DNA of 64,000 nucleotides from the NCBI RefSeq assembly GCF_000516985.1, contig NW_006917099.1, positions 1,256,685-1,320,684 of the forward strand, written 5' to 3'. Below are positions 22,601 through 36,519 of the stretch, one piece after another. Numbering within the stretch: position 1 is the stretch's first letter; each line of letters begins with the position of its first letter. Under the pieces are notes generated by a model, which was not told where the DNA came from, did no database searches, and saw only the letters and a program-made list of their open reading frames with translations. The DNA comes from Pestalotiopsis fici W106-1. Its lineage: Eukaryota; Ascomycota; Sordariomycetes; Amphisphaeriales; Sporocadaceae. The position numbers were made by a program, and so were the translations under genes.

Positions 22601-24591
22601 CTAGCCCGGCTCGCTCGTTGCCCTGTCCTGCCCTGCCCTGCCACCCAAGACCAGACCTCGAGACAGGAGACACACGGGCGAAGCTCTTATCGCGGAGCTG
22701 TGCTGGCTTGCTGCACTTGACCCCAAGGGGGGCAAGCCGGGGACGTGGCATTCATTGATTGTCACGAGCCAGGTGGACGGCGGGTAATCGATATCATTCG
22801 CAAAAGAGAAAAAGGGATCACAGTGCATGGAAGGGTAAGATGCGAATGAAAAGGCCTCGATGGGCTTACACCGACAGACAGGAGATACTCCCGCATCATC
22901 GTCGATTGGCTGGGGACATGAAATACCGACTGGGTCTCTGGAGGACCTTGCCTGTCTGTTTCTCGCATCGCGATAGGGCGTACGAGCAGTTACTAGTCAG
23001 TCCATCTTACCTGGCAGTGGCCCTGTCCTATGGTGTAGCTGCCTTCTCAACAAGAAACAAATCAAATGGTCATGGCCAAGGACTGCAATGGGCGCTGAGC
23101 AGTCGGCGCCTCAGTCCCAAGTAGAGAACTTCTAGGTAGGTACCTCTAAGCCTGCATCTCGAGCTAGTCGTGTACTCGACTAGCCTGTAGGTACCACCGG
23201 GCCCCCCCCAGCTCGGGTCTGATCGAAAACCAGAGACAATCGATATCCACTTTGGGACAGGTCCCCATGCCCCAATAATCGCTGCCATAGTCGCCTCATC
23301 ACGTCTTTTGCGGTCGCTTTCTTGTCATCTGATTCTTGTCACTTCTGACTTTCAATACTCTCACACGGGCACTCTCAGATCTTCTTCTTCTTTTTACTTT
23401 CTCGTTGAACTTGTCCTTCCCCTACCACTTTTCCCTCACCCTTTTCCCCTGCTATATCCAAGCAGAGTATTCGACACCCATACCAACTTGAAACCTACCT
23501 CTTGCTTGATTCCCGGTTTCTTTTTTTCCCTTGCTATTTACATTAGCATTGTATAATATTATACCACTCTTTTCCCACTGATATTAGACTGGGCGTAAGT
23601 TGACTCATCAGTCCTCGATCCGCCCGCCGCCCGAGTAGTCAATTAACGGGGTTTCGCTACATCGTCCAGTGCCGAGTCATTCAGTTGATGTCGGTCGACC
23701 AACCAGAGCCAGTCACCACTGCACCCACTTTGAGCTCCGCTTGCAGCTCCCAGCTCTGTGACTAGGACGCTTTTCCCAACAGCGTATCGTCACTGATTTG
23801 AGTGACTGCCTTACCCTGCCTATCGGCGCCCCATTATCGCATCGCATCCCCATACGACGGGACCCTTCAGTTCCTCGTGCCGCTGCCTCGCGTTCCATTC
23901 GACCTGCCTGCCTACCCATCACTCCCAAATCCATCTCTTCTTCTCTCACGATATCAGGCATCGCCGTCGGCCTCTGCAGGCTTTCTGAACCTTCATTTCT
24001 CCCCTGCCGTCCCGACGCCCTCCCAACGTGTTCAACGTACCTTGTCCCCGCCTTTTGTCAAGGTACCCAAGCTTCACCTCTAACTCGAGCCTATCGGATA
24101 CCTGCCGCCGAGGTACCTGGTTGTAGGTACACCCGTTCATTGCCAACAACTTGCCTCCTCAAGGTTCAGACGTGCACATCTCCTCATCTGGCACATCCCG
24201 GTACATTCTGCACTTCTGCCTTGTCAACTTGTCAGAGCAAAAGGGACCCGAGCTGTCATCCCAAGCCCCGGCAACCTGAACTTTTATCCGTGGTCGTTCC
24301 TCGAGCTTCTCTCGCCCATCTACCAAACCAGTTGGAGCTTCAAGACTAACCCCAAGACTCGATTCTAGACTCGAGAACAACACATCATTCCCGATTCCTC
24401 AAGACGCCTCGGCGGAATAGTCTGGAACCAGACTTGTTCTTTATCCCATCTTGTTTCGAACCCGATGCGCCGCTCCATTTCGACGCTTGCATGATACCTC
24501 GAGTTGCTTTGCAGCTCCCGACTCCCTTATAAGCCCGTCCGGGCGCCAACCACCCAAGCTTCCTGCCTGAGCCAACTATACACAGGGAGCC
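19649..24591. other. Gene-poor region and long upstream region of ATG1
   Basis: Almost 5 kb without a gene I can support. Short ORFs, the longest 202 codons at 20921-21529, match no family and have no conserved motif. From about 23300 the DNA is pyrimidine-rich and C-rich with few purine runs, typical of a fungal promoter and long 5' leader. No tRNA-like T-loop or other RNA gene was recognised. Confidence 0.5.
24465..24532 (+). promoter_or_regulatory. Two overlapping upstream ORFs in the ATG1 leader
   Basis: If this part of the leader is transcribed, an ATG at 24465 opens a 9-codon uORF ending at 24494. A second ATG at 24491 overlaps its stop and runs 13 codons to 24532. Both end before the ATG1 start at 24592 and could dampen or condition ATG1 translation. 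The transcription start is unknown, so this is tentative. Confidence 0.35.
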
Positions 24592-27500
24592 ATGGCGGAC
24601 CGTCATTCATCATCGTCCTCGAGGCGAACGAGGACTGGCGACGGCGCCGTTGGCCAATTTATCATCGGGTCAGAGATTGGCAAAGGTAGCTTTGCGCAGG
24701 TCTATCTGGGCAGACATCAGGTTCGCACTCCTTGTTTAAGTGTCCATTGCAAACAACCCATCATTTCTTGTTATTTCGCAAGTGCTTTTGCCCATGCACT
24801 GTTCTCGTTTCATTGTTTCAGGAAACGAAACATTTCCAGTGGTGCCTTGACTCGTTGCTTGCTTTGCCTACACACTTATAGACCATGACTAATCTTGGCA
24901 TTGATAGACCTCGGGCGCTGCAGTCGCTATCAAGTCCGTCGACCTCGGCCGTCTGAACAAGAAGCTCAAGGACAATCTGTACAGCGAAATCAATATTCTA
25001 AAAAAACTGCGACACCCCCATATTGTTGCCCTTCATGACTGCCTCGAATCGACAACACACATTAATCTCATCATGGAATACTGCGAGCTTGGCGATCTCT
25101 CGTTATTCATCAAGAAGAGAGAAAAGCTACTTACGCATCCGGCCACGTGCGACATGGCACGCAAGTACCCCAGTGTCCCAAATGCCGGCCTCAACGAGGT
25201 GGTGATTCGCCACTTTTTGAAGCAGCTGGCCTCTGCACTGCAATTCTTGCGGGCAAGCAATCTGGTACATCGTGACGTCAAGCCGCAAAATCTTCTCCTA
25301 CTGCCCTCGGTCCAGTACAGAGAAGGAAATGGAGAGGCCAGACCAGTGCTCAGCGCCAGCCGCGACTCTTTAATCCCAGTTGTAGGTCTAGAGTCGCTAC
25401 CAATGTTGAAGCTGGCAGATTTCGGTTTCGCTCGTGTTTTGCCCGCTACATCAATGGCAGAAACTTTATGCGGATCGCCTCTTTATATGGCACCCGAGAT
25501 TCTACGTTATGAGCGTTACAATGCCAAGGCCGACCTGTGGTCTGTTGGTACCGTTTTATACGAAATGGTGTCTGGGAGGCCACCGTTCCGCGCGAGCAAT
25601 CATGTGGAGCTGTTGCGGAAAATCGAACTCGCCAACGATCAAATCAGATTCTCACGAGATTGCCAGGTCAGTTCCGAATTGAAGACGTTGATTAGGGGCC
25701 TACTCAAGTTCAAGGCTACTGCCCGCATTAGCTTTGAGAACTTTTTCAACGATCCAGTTGTGATAGAGGAAATTCCTGGCTTGGTTGAAGATGATTTACC
25801 AAAGATTGAAAGATCGCTTTCCAAAAAGGACACTCGAATTGCCAGCAAGACTGACGAGCCGCGGTCGACACCACGCCGCATGTCTTTCCGTCGGCAATTC
25901 AGGACAGAATCGGATACCACGCAGGAAGTTGGCCCCTCATCACCACGCGAAAGGCCGCTCAGGTCTTCGCCACTGGCTAGTCCGGCAGAGTTCCCGGGAG
26001 ATGAGCCAGCTCAGCCAGCCTCACGGATTGCCCGATCCCCACGAGAAGATATTGCACCAGGCCTCGGCATTCGGCGTCCACAACCCGTTCCCTCGACGTC
26101 GGCACCTGTGCAACCCACACTGCTCAGCGAAAGACGCCGCCGGGGACCCTCGGACGCATCACTCAACAGATATATTCGAGAGGAGCCCTCACCATCGTCC
26201 TCGGCACCAAAAGAATCCAGCAGCAAGGGTAAAGCAAGGGGTGCTGACCAAGGTGACGATGATGCACAAGACGTCGCCTTTATGAGAGAATATGTTGTCG
26301 TGGAGAAGAAGCACGTCGAAGTTAATGCTTTTGCCGATCAATTAGCAGCCCAAGGGGCACAGGCGCAAACAATGTCTCCCAAAGCTGGACAAATCGTCCG
26401 CCGAGCGACTCAACAAGGTGTTCCGACATCGACAACGGGAGCTATACCTGCAGAACGATCCAGGGCCCTCCAAATTGCGCAGGGCAACAGACCGGACCCC
26501 AATAGGCGGGGTTCCTATGACAAGGCCTTGTCTGCAAGTCCAAAGTCGACGACATCGGTGATTTCCAAGGCTATTCAGGATGCCAGTCTGCGTCTGTTGG
26601 GATTCAAGTACCCAGCTCACCTGCTCGGAAAGGGCGCTTCTCCGCCACATCTCTACAGCCCGTTTCCAGCATATCCGGCACCAAACGCACCTCCCGGGCT
26701 TCTCACAGACGGTCGCCAGAGTGGTGTGATTGATGAAGATTCCAGAGTAGCTCAGTGCATTGAAGATTGTGCGACCCGGAGCGATGTTGTCTGGGGATTT
26801 GCCGAGGTAAAGTTCAAGCAACTTGTTCCTCTGGCGCCGTCACAAGATCATGGTCTCGGAGGAGCACCTGCCGATCAGCTCGCCTCGGAGGATGAAGACG
26901 GTTTGACTACCGAAGCAGTCGTTGTGCTTTCGGAAGAAGCCCTCGTGCTCTATGTAAAGGCCTTGTCACTCTTGGCAAAGTCCATGGATATTGCCAGTGT
27001 CTGGTGGGCAAAGAAAGCCAGGACCGATCCCATGGTGGTCCGCGATACCTTGGCTGCCCAGAATCTTGTCATGAGGGTCAACTCTGCCGTCCAGTGGGTG
27101 CGTAAGCGCTTCAATGAAACACTGGAAAAGGCCGAGCTGGTCAGGCTCAAGCTTCTCGAAGCTCAGAAGCAGCTCCCAGAAGACCACCCTAGCCACCCCC
27201 AAAATAATCAGCAAGAGCTTGCTGCCATTGCTGGAGCTTCGGGCGCCGAGGGGATTGTGCTCCCCGCCGGTCTCAGTGCTGAAAAGCTCATGTATGATCG
27301 AGCTTTGGAGATGAGCAGAGCCGCTGCAATCAATGAGATTGCCAACGAAGATTTGCCCGGTTGCGAACTGTCATATAATACCGCGATCCGCATGCTTGAA
27401 GCCGTCTTGGACAACGATGAAGATGTGACTAGAAAGAGATCGCAAGGCAGCACAAATGACCAGGAAGACACACTGGACATGAACCAGGATGACCAACAGG

Positions 27501-27701
27501 CTGTTTACAAGAGTGCGTCTTTTCCTCTCATACATTGACCAGCCGCTAACATGCCAATTAGTGATACAAATGATCAGAGGTCGTCTGGCTGCTCTTCAAA
27601 AGAAGATGCAGATGATTGCAAATGCTTCAAAGGCACAGCAAAAGGCGCTTCCGAGAAGCCGCAGCGGTGACATTACACCGCGTAGTGCGCCACAGCACTG
27701 A
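24592..27701 (+). CDS. ATG1: Serine/threonine protein kinase ATG1
   Basis: Three exons, 24592-24720, 24908-27512 and 27562-27701, encode 957 aa. ATG1 starts autophagy by phosphorylating other ATG proteins, together with ATG13 and ATG17. The N-terminal kinase domain is intact: glycine loop GKGSFAQVY, catalytic Lys52 in VAIK, HRD Asp166 in [12 protein letters not shown] Asp217 in LADFGFAR, and APE in YMAPEI. A long Ser/Pro-rich disordered middle follows. The C-terminal third contains the helical early-autophagy targeting region that binds ATG13. The middle includes [18 protein letters not shown], a conserved block of filamentous-fungal ATG1. The ATG at 24592 has a good context (gccATGG). The first intron is long (187 bp), the second 49 bp. 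Confidence 0.96.
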
Positions 27702-28687
27702 TTCACGAATCACGAAGACACGTACAAGACTGCTTAACTCTCTACTCTTGGTACAACTAAAACTACTATTATTCACGATGCCTCACGGCTAGCACACAAG
27801 AAGCTGTTGACTCTTGCGCTGGCAGAGTCTCGGTCGTGCTCACCATATAGCAATTTCTCAGGTTTCATCACTACAGGCGTTTGGTCGGTCCGGTTCCATT
27901 TCCAGTCCTTTTTACTAGTCTGTTCATATTCCCATACTTTTTTTTTCTTTCCCGAATTTAGGGCATTTGCGTACTGGTCCTTTTCAGCGGATCGATGGCA
28001 TCTGTAGAGCACAACAGAGTGTTGGCTCTGGTGGATTTGCAAGATTGTGCATTTGACACATGGGAATCCGCACTCCACCAAAGCAGGCGTGGAATATTGC
28101 AAAGGGTTGCCCACTGGCGTACGACAGGGTTCACGGTACCATTCAGCTTCTTTGTTGCCAATGAGGAAACGTGATGGACAGTGGCGAATAGCGGAAGCCG
28201 TCTTTTCATTTAGAGCTGAAAGCAGCAAATGGCAACTTTTTGGGCGTCAAGGGCATTGGTTGTAAGGTATTGGGTATGGTCTGAGTGGAGCTTTTCATTT
28301 TCCTACCTCTTGATTACCTGGTCCTCTCGATATTCTCTGGCCTAAAATACCTGCCTCGCTGCTCGTATACGGCCATGAAAGGATTCGAGATTTTTTGTAA
28401 GAGAGTAGGAAAGCATTGTTTTTGGGCGGATCTGAAGCGAACACGAGCCGAGAGAATGAAAGCAGTAGCATTGGCTCTGCAAACCAAGTCCACAAGTATA
28501 AGTGGCTAATTGAAAGAAGTAAAACCATGTGTTTTGGTATAAACGTGATGACAATGATACCCTTGGTGATTTCGGCCATATATTGACAATACCACTCACT
28601 CTTGCTCAAATATCCATGAGAATATTGCTCATGTGCTCATTGCAAATCATGGTCTTTCTCGAGATTGACACAATTGAATTTAGCACC

Positions 28688-28713
28688 ACTCACCAGCCAC
28701 TCACCAGCCACTC
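28688..28713. repeat. Tandem 11-mer (actcaccagcc)
   Basis: Two exact copies plus a partial third copy in noncoding DNA. Confidence 0.8.
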
Positions 28714-31700
28714 ATGATATTCATCGATTCCTATCCAAAGCTTCATAATATGTATACCTATGAACGAAAGATTGTGCGCCTAATGATTGCCGGCTTGAGA
28801 CGTCTAAATTGTTCATCCCAATACACGTGACCATCATCAATGTAGGCGCAGCGTTCATCATGTGCCATTGCTTATGGACTGCTGCCTATAATATACGAGA
28901 TCGTTTTGATAGTCGAGAGGGCTTTTTACAACTTACTTTCCATGTTACTGATATGACGAAATTAGTGCCAATGTTTTGCGGTCTGAGCATCCACTTTGAA
29001 CCAAACCTGCTCGAGAATCTTGGTACAGATCTAATATCAAAAGTGCAATATGGGAATGTGGTCCCCTCACCCAAACGATACTGGGTCCCGAGACATCCAC
29101 TCGACACGAGGTTGAAGGTGGACACTCGAGCCTGGACCTGGCTGCTGGAGCTGGACATGGATCATTCCCGTTGGGACATGGGGAAAAAGCGTAAAAACGG
29201 TTTCTTCCGCATCATTGTCGCACAAACAGGAGACGGCAATGCAGTGTCCATCTACCTTTTTCTTTTCTGGTTAGCCCGTCATATGTAGTACAGCTTTTCC
29301 AGCCCAAAAAAAGACGTATGGTGAGGCAAGATTCCAGCTGACAAGCTCGGGTTTGCAGTACGTAGTCGGAATGTAACAAAGAAGTTGCTGCTCTGCCCCC
29401 GTTAGGTGGCGCCGCCGTCATCTTTTTCAAGCAGGGCACGGCGGGCGCAGGGCGTTTTGGAGCGCCATCGGGAACCGAGGCCCCGTCTCCGGGTTGGTCA
29501 GTCAGGTTTTCTTTCTTTGTTACTTTTATTTTTTTCTCTCTTCTGGCATTCCCTGTCCTTGTCTCCAAAGATCCGGGGAGTTTGACTGGGAGCTAGAAAA
29601 GGGTAGGCGCTGACGCGTGAGGCTGTGCGACGACTCAACCAATGCGCCATGCAGGCCTGGCAGGCAGGGCAAAGAAAGAGGATAGCCGAGTTGATGAGGA
29701 AAAAAGAGCCCCAAGCTCTAATCGATGGCGCACAGCAGATAAGAGAGCCAAAGCGTGAGGGAAAAAAGAGAGACGTCATTTTTCGCGCCTGCGACCCTGA
29801 CCCTTGTTCAGGTACGACGGGCCGACGCATCTGTTTCTTCTTTCACTTCTTTTTTGGACCTTGGCTGGCTTTGTTACATGGCACATTACCTCATCATCTA
29901 TGAGTTTGCATGCAGAGTCGAACATGGTCCGATTATGTTGCCGTTTTCAAGGGGGAAACTCGCTGATTGGGCTTGCTGGGTGAAGCTGTAGCTGATTCGA
30001 CGATGCAGTGCAGCTGTGACCTGATCAAGTGACCAGCACAAGGAGATGAACCCGACAAGAATGCCAATTCCCCAATGTTAAGAGATGTATATCAGTAAGA
30101 GTCTCCATATCAATCAGTACTCCAGGCACGGACGAGGACAAAACAATAAATGACCACATGGCGGGATACAGCGGAATACCTTATTAGAAATAGTAGCATG
30201 AACCAGTGATATATGGCTTTTCGAGGTTGCGTAACCACACAGATGGGCGCTACGACGGGCTGCGACGATGTGGGGTGGCGTTGCAGGCGAGTACCCCGTC
30301 AAGAAAAGGTTCCCGCGTTGGATATAATCGCCAAGGGATTCAGGATCCAGGTAACCAGGGGCCAACATGTCAGACATATGACTCGACTCGGGCCTGCAGA
30401 GGGGCTTCTTATTGTCACTTCATCCGGCAGCTGGTGGCAATCATGGAGTTTTGCTCCAAGTCGTGATTGTCCAATTTAACGAGTAAAGAGGCATATGAAC
30501 CGATGCCCCACGTGGTAATATATTGCAAAGGAAATACTGTCCAGGTACCGAGGGCATGGAAGCCTGTTTGGGCTCGAGGATGACGAAGATAGCGATAGTG
30601 CGACAAGGAAATAGTCCAAGTCTGCCGATCCCAAGCAGTTTTTGTAAAAAGGCCATACTCGAGCCCCTGGGCAACACATGGTTCTGAGAGTTCTAGACCT
30701 CGTAGGCAGCTGGTCCGAACCGAGAAGTTAGCACTTACATGGTAAGATCGACGGGGCCACGCGCTGGTATGCATATTTTATCGGCCAAGATACTGGACAA
30801 GTTTGAGCGAGGGCGAAGATCATTGAACTGGTAGCCCAGGAGCAATTCAAAGTGGGCGGGCGCCAAATCAAATCCTATAACACAGTGTAGATAGCGGCGC
30901 GCGGTTGATGATCATTATTCATGGATGACCGGCACCGATCTGGGTCGTAGCCTCTCATAGGATAAAGATGCTCTGCCGAGTCAGTGTTTCAAAAGTCGTG
31001 ACGACGAGTCGGAGACGCTGCCGCCAAAAAAAGACCAGCTTGCTAGCCAGCCCACTTCTCACTCGGTTGGGAAACGACGAAACAAGAACGTTCAACCGCA
31101 AAGAGCTTGATTGGGTTTGGATAATATGGCGAGTGCTGAACCTTTGCACCGTTTCTGTTTGCAAATAAAAGTCTTGATTTGGCGCAACTGTGTCGAGTGT
31201 CCAAGTATGCTAAAATAAAGCCATAGGGTGAGACAAGGGCCGCAAGCAGCAGCGATTCCTGACTAACCTATTTGCAGTTTTAGCAGCTTCCGGCCTCCCG
31301 AATTATGTTTGCTGTAAACTCATCACTAGTTGTTAATTATCTTGAAAAACTTGGTGACGTTGAGATACCTTGCGTAGTCCATCGTCATTTTGGATCATGA
31401 AGTTTAGCACGACTGGGACCTCGGTTGGCCCAATATGAAGACGGATAATCGCGGTTCTGGTCGTAGTAATCTCATGTAGCTCGTACGCGGTTGGCTCTGT
31501 TGCGGCAGATAGTGAGCGACAATAGACTGGAACATGAGCAGAAACGATTTTAAAATACGCGAATATCAAACAAAGGTGTGAGGAATCTGGCACGTAACCA
31601 TTGCATCTTTAGATATCTTAGTTCTCTGCTCCAAAGTGACGACAACAGAACTGGCCAGCGCCAAGGTTCGTCCAGAGTCACATACACGAAGATAAAAAAG

Positions 31701-33054
31701 AGTGGTGCAGGTCTTATTGAGTTTAGCTTTGCAACAGCCGAGATTGAGCTCTGGGGCAGTTTGGAGGTCTCGAACGTTAAAAAAGCAATAGGGAAGGAGG
31801 GGGAGAAAAAGAATTGACTGGGTCGGGAATATTTGAATGAATTGTACTCTCGAGCTAGGCATCATGTACCGGTTGATCCTTTCAAGGGTCTGCTCTGGTC
31901 ATTTGATATCCAACATGAAAGTACCTAGGTATGCAAGGTGCGTAGTGGACTGAGAAAATACCGACTATGAACTCACTAATAAGACGGGATCTTGAGTTGG
32001 GATTTCCATCAATCCTTTGATTCATTGGATTTGCTTGTCGAGTGGACTAGTAGTGGGCCAATGGTCCCTGAAGATTGTCGAGTCAGCTCTTCAGTGAGCA
32101 TGGTCCAGGACGATGATCTGATTGAGTGGTGGCCTGGGCGGGAATCAAAGAAGCTCTTCCAAGACTTGTCGATCAGGCTCTGCCCTGCCCTACCTCTCAC
32201 CAATGCGCACTGGCCGTGCTCTGTTCTGTACATCAAACATGCCTGTTTTGCCTGATCGCTCGCGTGGTTGAGGCAAAACTTATAGCTGAATGCCATGTTG
32301 AAGAAATCCGGGGTTGAAGCCGACTGAGCGAGTCCATGAATGATTGAAACTCCATCTGACTGACTGAACCACGAGGGGTTGTTGTTCAAGTGATTACCAC
32401 TCTTGGCTAGAAAGACACGAGGAACACAAGCTATGAAGAATAGCTCCAAGCTCGACCTTGTACTAATTACGTTGCCCGTCTGCCGTAGCTGCCAATTCTT
32501 GTGCTCTAATAAGATACATGACTGGCGAGTGCATGGCCTCATTTCCAAAGGACAAAATCAAGAAGGAAAAGAAAACAAGTCGAATCTCAAGTCATCTACT
32601 AATCAGAATACCTTTCCAATTGATCTGGGATCATCCAAGAGCAAAGTGACTGCTCGTTTATTTCGGTCTACCCGTCCAATTGGATCAGCCGACCGATCAG
32701 CAGAAGCGTCCGTCTGGCTGTCTGCCTTCAGGGAGGTTAGGGGGGAAGCTCAGCAAGAGACTTTTGCCTGTGGTTTGTCCAAAAATAGCGACGGCTGGAT
32801 ACGTAGCTGACGCCCATCGACCAATGTGCCCTGTTTGTCCACTAGGTCATTGCTGGGTTGTGTACTTGTGGAAGGCTTTCAAGGTACATGATGCACACCT
32901 TATTTTGCTACCCACCAGACACGATCAAGAAGAGAAATGACTGCAGTACGCGAAAGAGGGGAGAAGGGAAAACAGAAAAGAGAGAAACTTATCAACCAAC
33001 CACTATGTGAGTATCTGCCGCCGGATACCCATCAGTCCAGTTTGACTCGGCGCG

Positions 33055-33096
33055 TTCATTCATTCACTCATTCGCTCGTTGGCTCATTCATTCATC
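33055..33096. repeat. ttca-type short tandem repeat
   Basis: An imperfect array of ttca/ctca tetramers about 660 bp before the RhoGAP start. A simple microsatellite. Confidence 0.75.
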
Positions 33097-33757
33097 TTTA
33101 TTGATTGAGAAAAGAGGAGAGCTACCCTGGCCTTGTACCTAGACTAGGGGTACTTGCACAGCGCTATTGCCCGACTTAGCAGGCGGCCACTGAGTGACTG
33201 GAGTCTCCAGCACAAGTCCAGTCCAGTCCTACAACTAGGTAGTCCCCAGTCTCCCAGCCAATTTTCACCAGACCAGATTTCCCCCCCAGTCGGCCAGTTT
33301 TAGTCTGCTGCTTGCCCGCCTGTCGCTCACTGCCAGAGATCGAGCGGCCGCCGCCCCCAAAGCACAGTACCCAGCTTGACCCTTCCCTTCCCCAGCGTCC
33401 CAGAATCAGCCCTCTTCTCCCACTAAACAACCGCCGGGCATCCCTCCCTCGTACCTCACACCCCCCAAGCATTACCTGCCTACCTGACCTACCTTGCGCA
33501 CAGAGCAACAACACCACGCCGCCCACTCGTCGCAACCCATCGCACTAGCAACTCCCGCCTCATCAGTTGCCGTGCGCTGCCTCCCGAATGTACCACGGCG
33601 TCCGCTGCTGCTTCTCTCCGCTCGTCACCACCTTTTGCCATTTGCTGCATCTCACATAGACGACTTCACTGCGAGTCGCCATTTACTTAGTGGCCCCGAC
33701 AACGACGACGATACTGCTGCTCACGGTCGCGGTCGCCCGCGCGTCATTGTTTCCACC

Positions 33758-36519
33758 ATGACGTCCGCCGCCGCACCCTCCAAGCAGCAGCCAGCGCCGA
33801 CCGACCCTCCCCAACATCTCGCTGCACAACCTTCCTCGGCCGTTCCTCAGTCGCCCCCAACCAAGCGAGATCTAAAGTCGTGGTGGAAGCGCTTTCAGGT
33901 TCAATCCAAGCATCAAGAGGCGCATGGTAAGATACAGTCGCCTTGTCCCCTCTTGTTCCCAATGCCCAATCTACTTTACATTGTCATGGCTCGTCGAGTA
34001 CCTGGCGACTCAGGCAGATATCGACTTGGAACACAATGCGCAACCTGGCTGGCAAGTTGATCATTGGCAATGTCTGTCTGTCTCAAGCATCAGATCCAAT
34101 GAGACTGGCCTGGAAACGGTTGGGCCCCACGATCCCGACTGCTCTCCTCCCTCCTCCAGAATGTTCATCACTCTGCAGATGTACATTTGCTGCTGCTTCA
34201 TTGCAGAACCTCGTCCAGTAGCTTCTTCCAGCAGTGTCGCTGACCAAATAGTCACAGAAAGCCGCCCCCAGGGCATCTTTGGTGTCCCGCTGCGTCAGAG
34301 CATCACATATGCCAATGTGGCCATCTCTCTTGTCGATGACGACGGCAAGAGCTACATCTATGGCTATGTCCCAATTGTTGTTGCCAAATGCGGAGTCTTT
34401 TTAAAGGAGAAAGGTGCGTCGCCTGTACTCGTTTCCCACCGGGGAGTGACATCACCGCCACTTGTATCGTGGGGCCGTTTGTTGCTGACATGTCGTTACA
34501 GCCACCAGCATAGAAGGCATCTTCCGTTTGAGCGGCTCCGAGAAGCGCATCAAGGAACTGAAACAGGCATTTGACTCCCCCGATCGATATGGCAAGGGTC
34601 TCGTTTGGGACGGTTACACGGTGCACGACGCGGCTAACGTTCTTCGGCGCTACCTCAATGACCTTCCCGAGCCTGTGGTTCCACTGGATCTGTATGAGAA
34701 ATTCCGACAGCCTCTAAAGGGACATACCAAGCAGGCTGTAGGCGATACCGAGGGCACTCAGCTGGCCGACAACTTCAACGAGGCCGAGGCTATTGAAAAG
34801 TACCAGGAGCTCATCAAGATACTGCCTCCGCTGAATCGCCAATTGCTCCTCTACATTCTCGATCTACTCGCTGTTTTTGCTGCCAAGGCGGACGAGAATC
34901 GCATGACGGCGCAAAATCTGGCTGCTATTTTCCAGCCTGGAATGCTCTCGCATCCCAACCATGCAATGGCCCCAGAGGAATACCGCCTCAATCAGTGTGT
35001 CATTATTTTCCTAATCGAAAACCAAGACCACTTCTTGATAGGCATGCAAGGCACGGCGGCAGATGAAAAGACCAAGCAGGACATTGAAAAGGGAACGCCC
35101 GTTATAGTCGCACCTGTGACGCCAACCAAGAGCCGTAGTGCAGGACCTGTGAGAACCGCCTCCAATGCTAGCGCGGGCGCCGAGAGTGTCAGTCGAGATG
35201 GCAAGATTCGTCGGAACAGATCAGTGTCCTCGAGGCACTCACGCCAATCCAACGGAGCCTCGACTCCCGGAAGCCCAGCACTTGCTACGACCCCGATTAC
35301 CTCGAGTGGTGGCGGTGGTTTGGGCAGAAGCAATACTGTCCCTTCAAAGAAATCGCCTCATATCCCCTCGGGTCGTTTTCAGCGACAGGATGGTTCCTCG
35401 GCAGCCGCAGCCACATCAACGTCGCCCTCGCCAGGGACCAGCAAGACTACGCCACCTCCCACTGTAGAAGAAACGCCAGTACAATCGACTGGTGAGCTGT
35501 TGAGTGTTGCACAAGCCAGTGGTCCGGAATCCAGTCTGGGCCCCGGCTCGGTCGCAGCTCAGAAGAGCAATGAAAAGCTCTTGGATCCATCGTCGGCAGC
35601 AACGTCGGAAGCAACAACGCCCGCCAAGGAGCGAATCATTCAAAATCTATTCAATCTGTCGCCCCCCGATGGCGACAAGAGACAGCCTAACAAGCTCCGC
35701 AAGAAGAGGATACCAGGTAGCGCTAATCCTAGTGCGCAGAGCTCTACCGCCTCCCTCACTCATTCCGGAGCTATTTCGCCTGCTCACGAGTCTAACAATC
35801 CTTTTGACAAGTCGACTCGCATTGAACCCACCGTTCCCGAGGACGTGCCAGCCGAGACGACCTCGGAATCAACGCCGACAACCGCGGCAGCGCCTTTTGC
35901 AGGAACTTTGCCAACGACACAGACGGAGCCAACCAGGACTCTCAAGCCCAAGCCCTCACCACCTACCTCGCTTCATTCTTCTTTCAACGAAGGCTCGGAT
36001 TTGGAACAGATTGACGATAATGCGTCAAATCATGGACTTGAGCAGGATAAAGAAAGAAAACGGCGGTGGAGGCTGTCAAGAAAGAAGGAAGACATGCCCG
36101 GCGCTCAGCACTTTCACCACCATAACCTCGGCGTGAATAATCATGCTGAAGGTAGCACGTCAACCATTGGCAGCGGAGGAAGGGTGCGAAAGAGCTGGAC
36201 GGGCGAATCGTCAGATGTTGCTGCTACTTTGGCCGAGACAGAGTCTGCCAGAGAAAGGGACGAAGCAAGGGGACCGCTGGGCTGGATCAAGAACAAGTAT
36301 CGCGAAGCAAAGGAGACTGCAGATCAAAAGCGGGCCAAGTCACCGCCCGAGGACCAAGGTATTCATGGATTCTTGCCACGTCGAGGCAAGAGCATCGACA
36401 TGAAGAGAAGCAACGAGGACAAGCCGGCAGAAACCAACAGTGAACCTCACAATGTCCCCCTGCCCATGTCGCCACCCCCGGGGCGTACCACGCACGAAGA
36501 AGTCCCCAAGGCTTCGTAG
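33758..36519 (+). CDS. Rho GTPase-activating protein, Sac7-like
   Basis: Exons 33758-33926, 34207-34413 and 34502-36519 give 797 aa. The protein would speed GTP hydrolysis by Rho-type GTPases and so tune cell-wall and actin signalling. The RhoGAP domain starts at GIFGVPLRQS, the typical Sac7/Bag7 opening. Arg134 in GIFRLSGS is the arginine finger, and later helices include NDLPEPVVP and MTAQNLAAIFQPG. After the domain lie about 450 residues rich in Ser, Thr and Pro, probably disordered and phosphorylated, with KNKYREAKE near the C-terminus. The first intron is unusually long (280 bp). It keeps the frame, but a small extra exon or other start inside it cannot be excluded. ATG 33758 has a strong context (accATGa). 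Confidence 0.9.

Larger units (their letters stand above)
27702..33757. other. Gene-poor 6 kb region upstream of the RhoGAP gene
   Basis: No coding region can be supported on either strand. The longest ORFs, such as 28809-29288 (159 codons), carry no domain and no coherent splice partners. There are simple repeats near 28688-28713 and 33055-33096. From about 33300 the sequence turns pyrimidine-rich and is probably the promoter and leader of the RhoGAP gene. A non-coding RNA cannot be excluded. Confidence 0.5.

Noticed and set aside
22600..22720. Possible tRNA or structured RNA in the C-rich stretch
   Set aside because: No T-loop GTTCRA box or cloverleaf pairing could be drawn.
28809..29288. 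159-codon plus-strand ORF
   Set aside because: No recognisable motif or membrane pattern and no neighbouring exons; not enough to call a gene.
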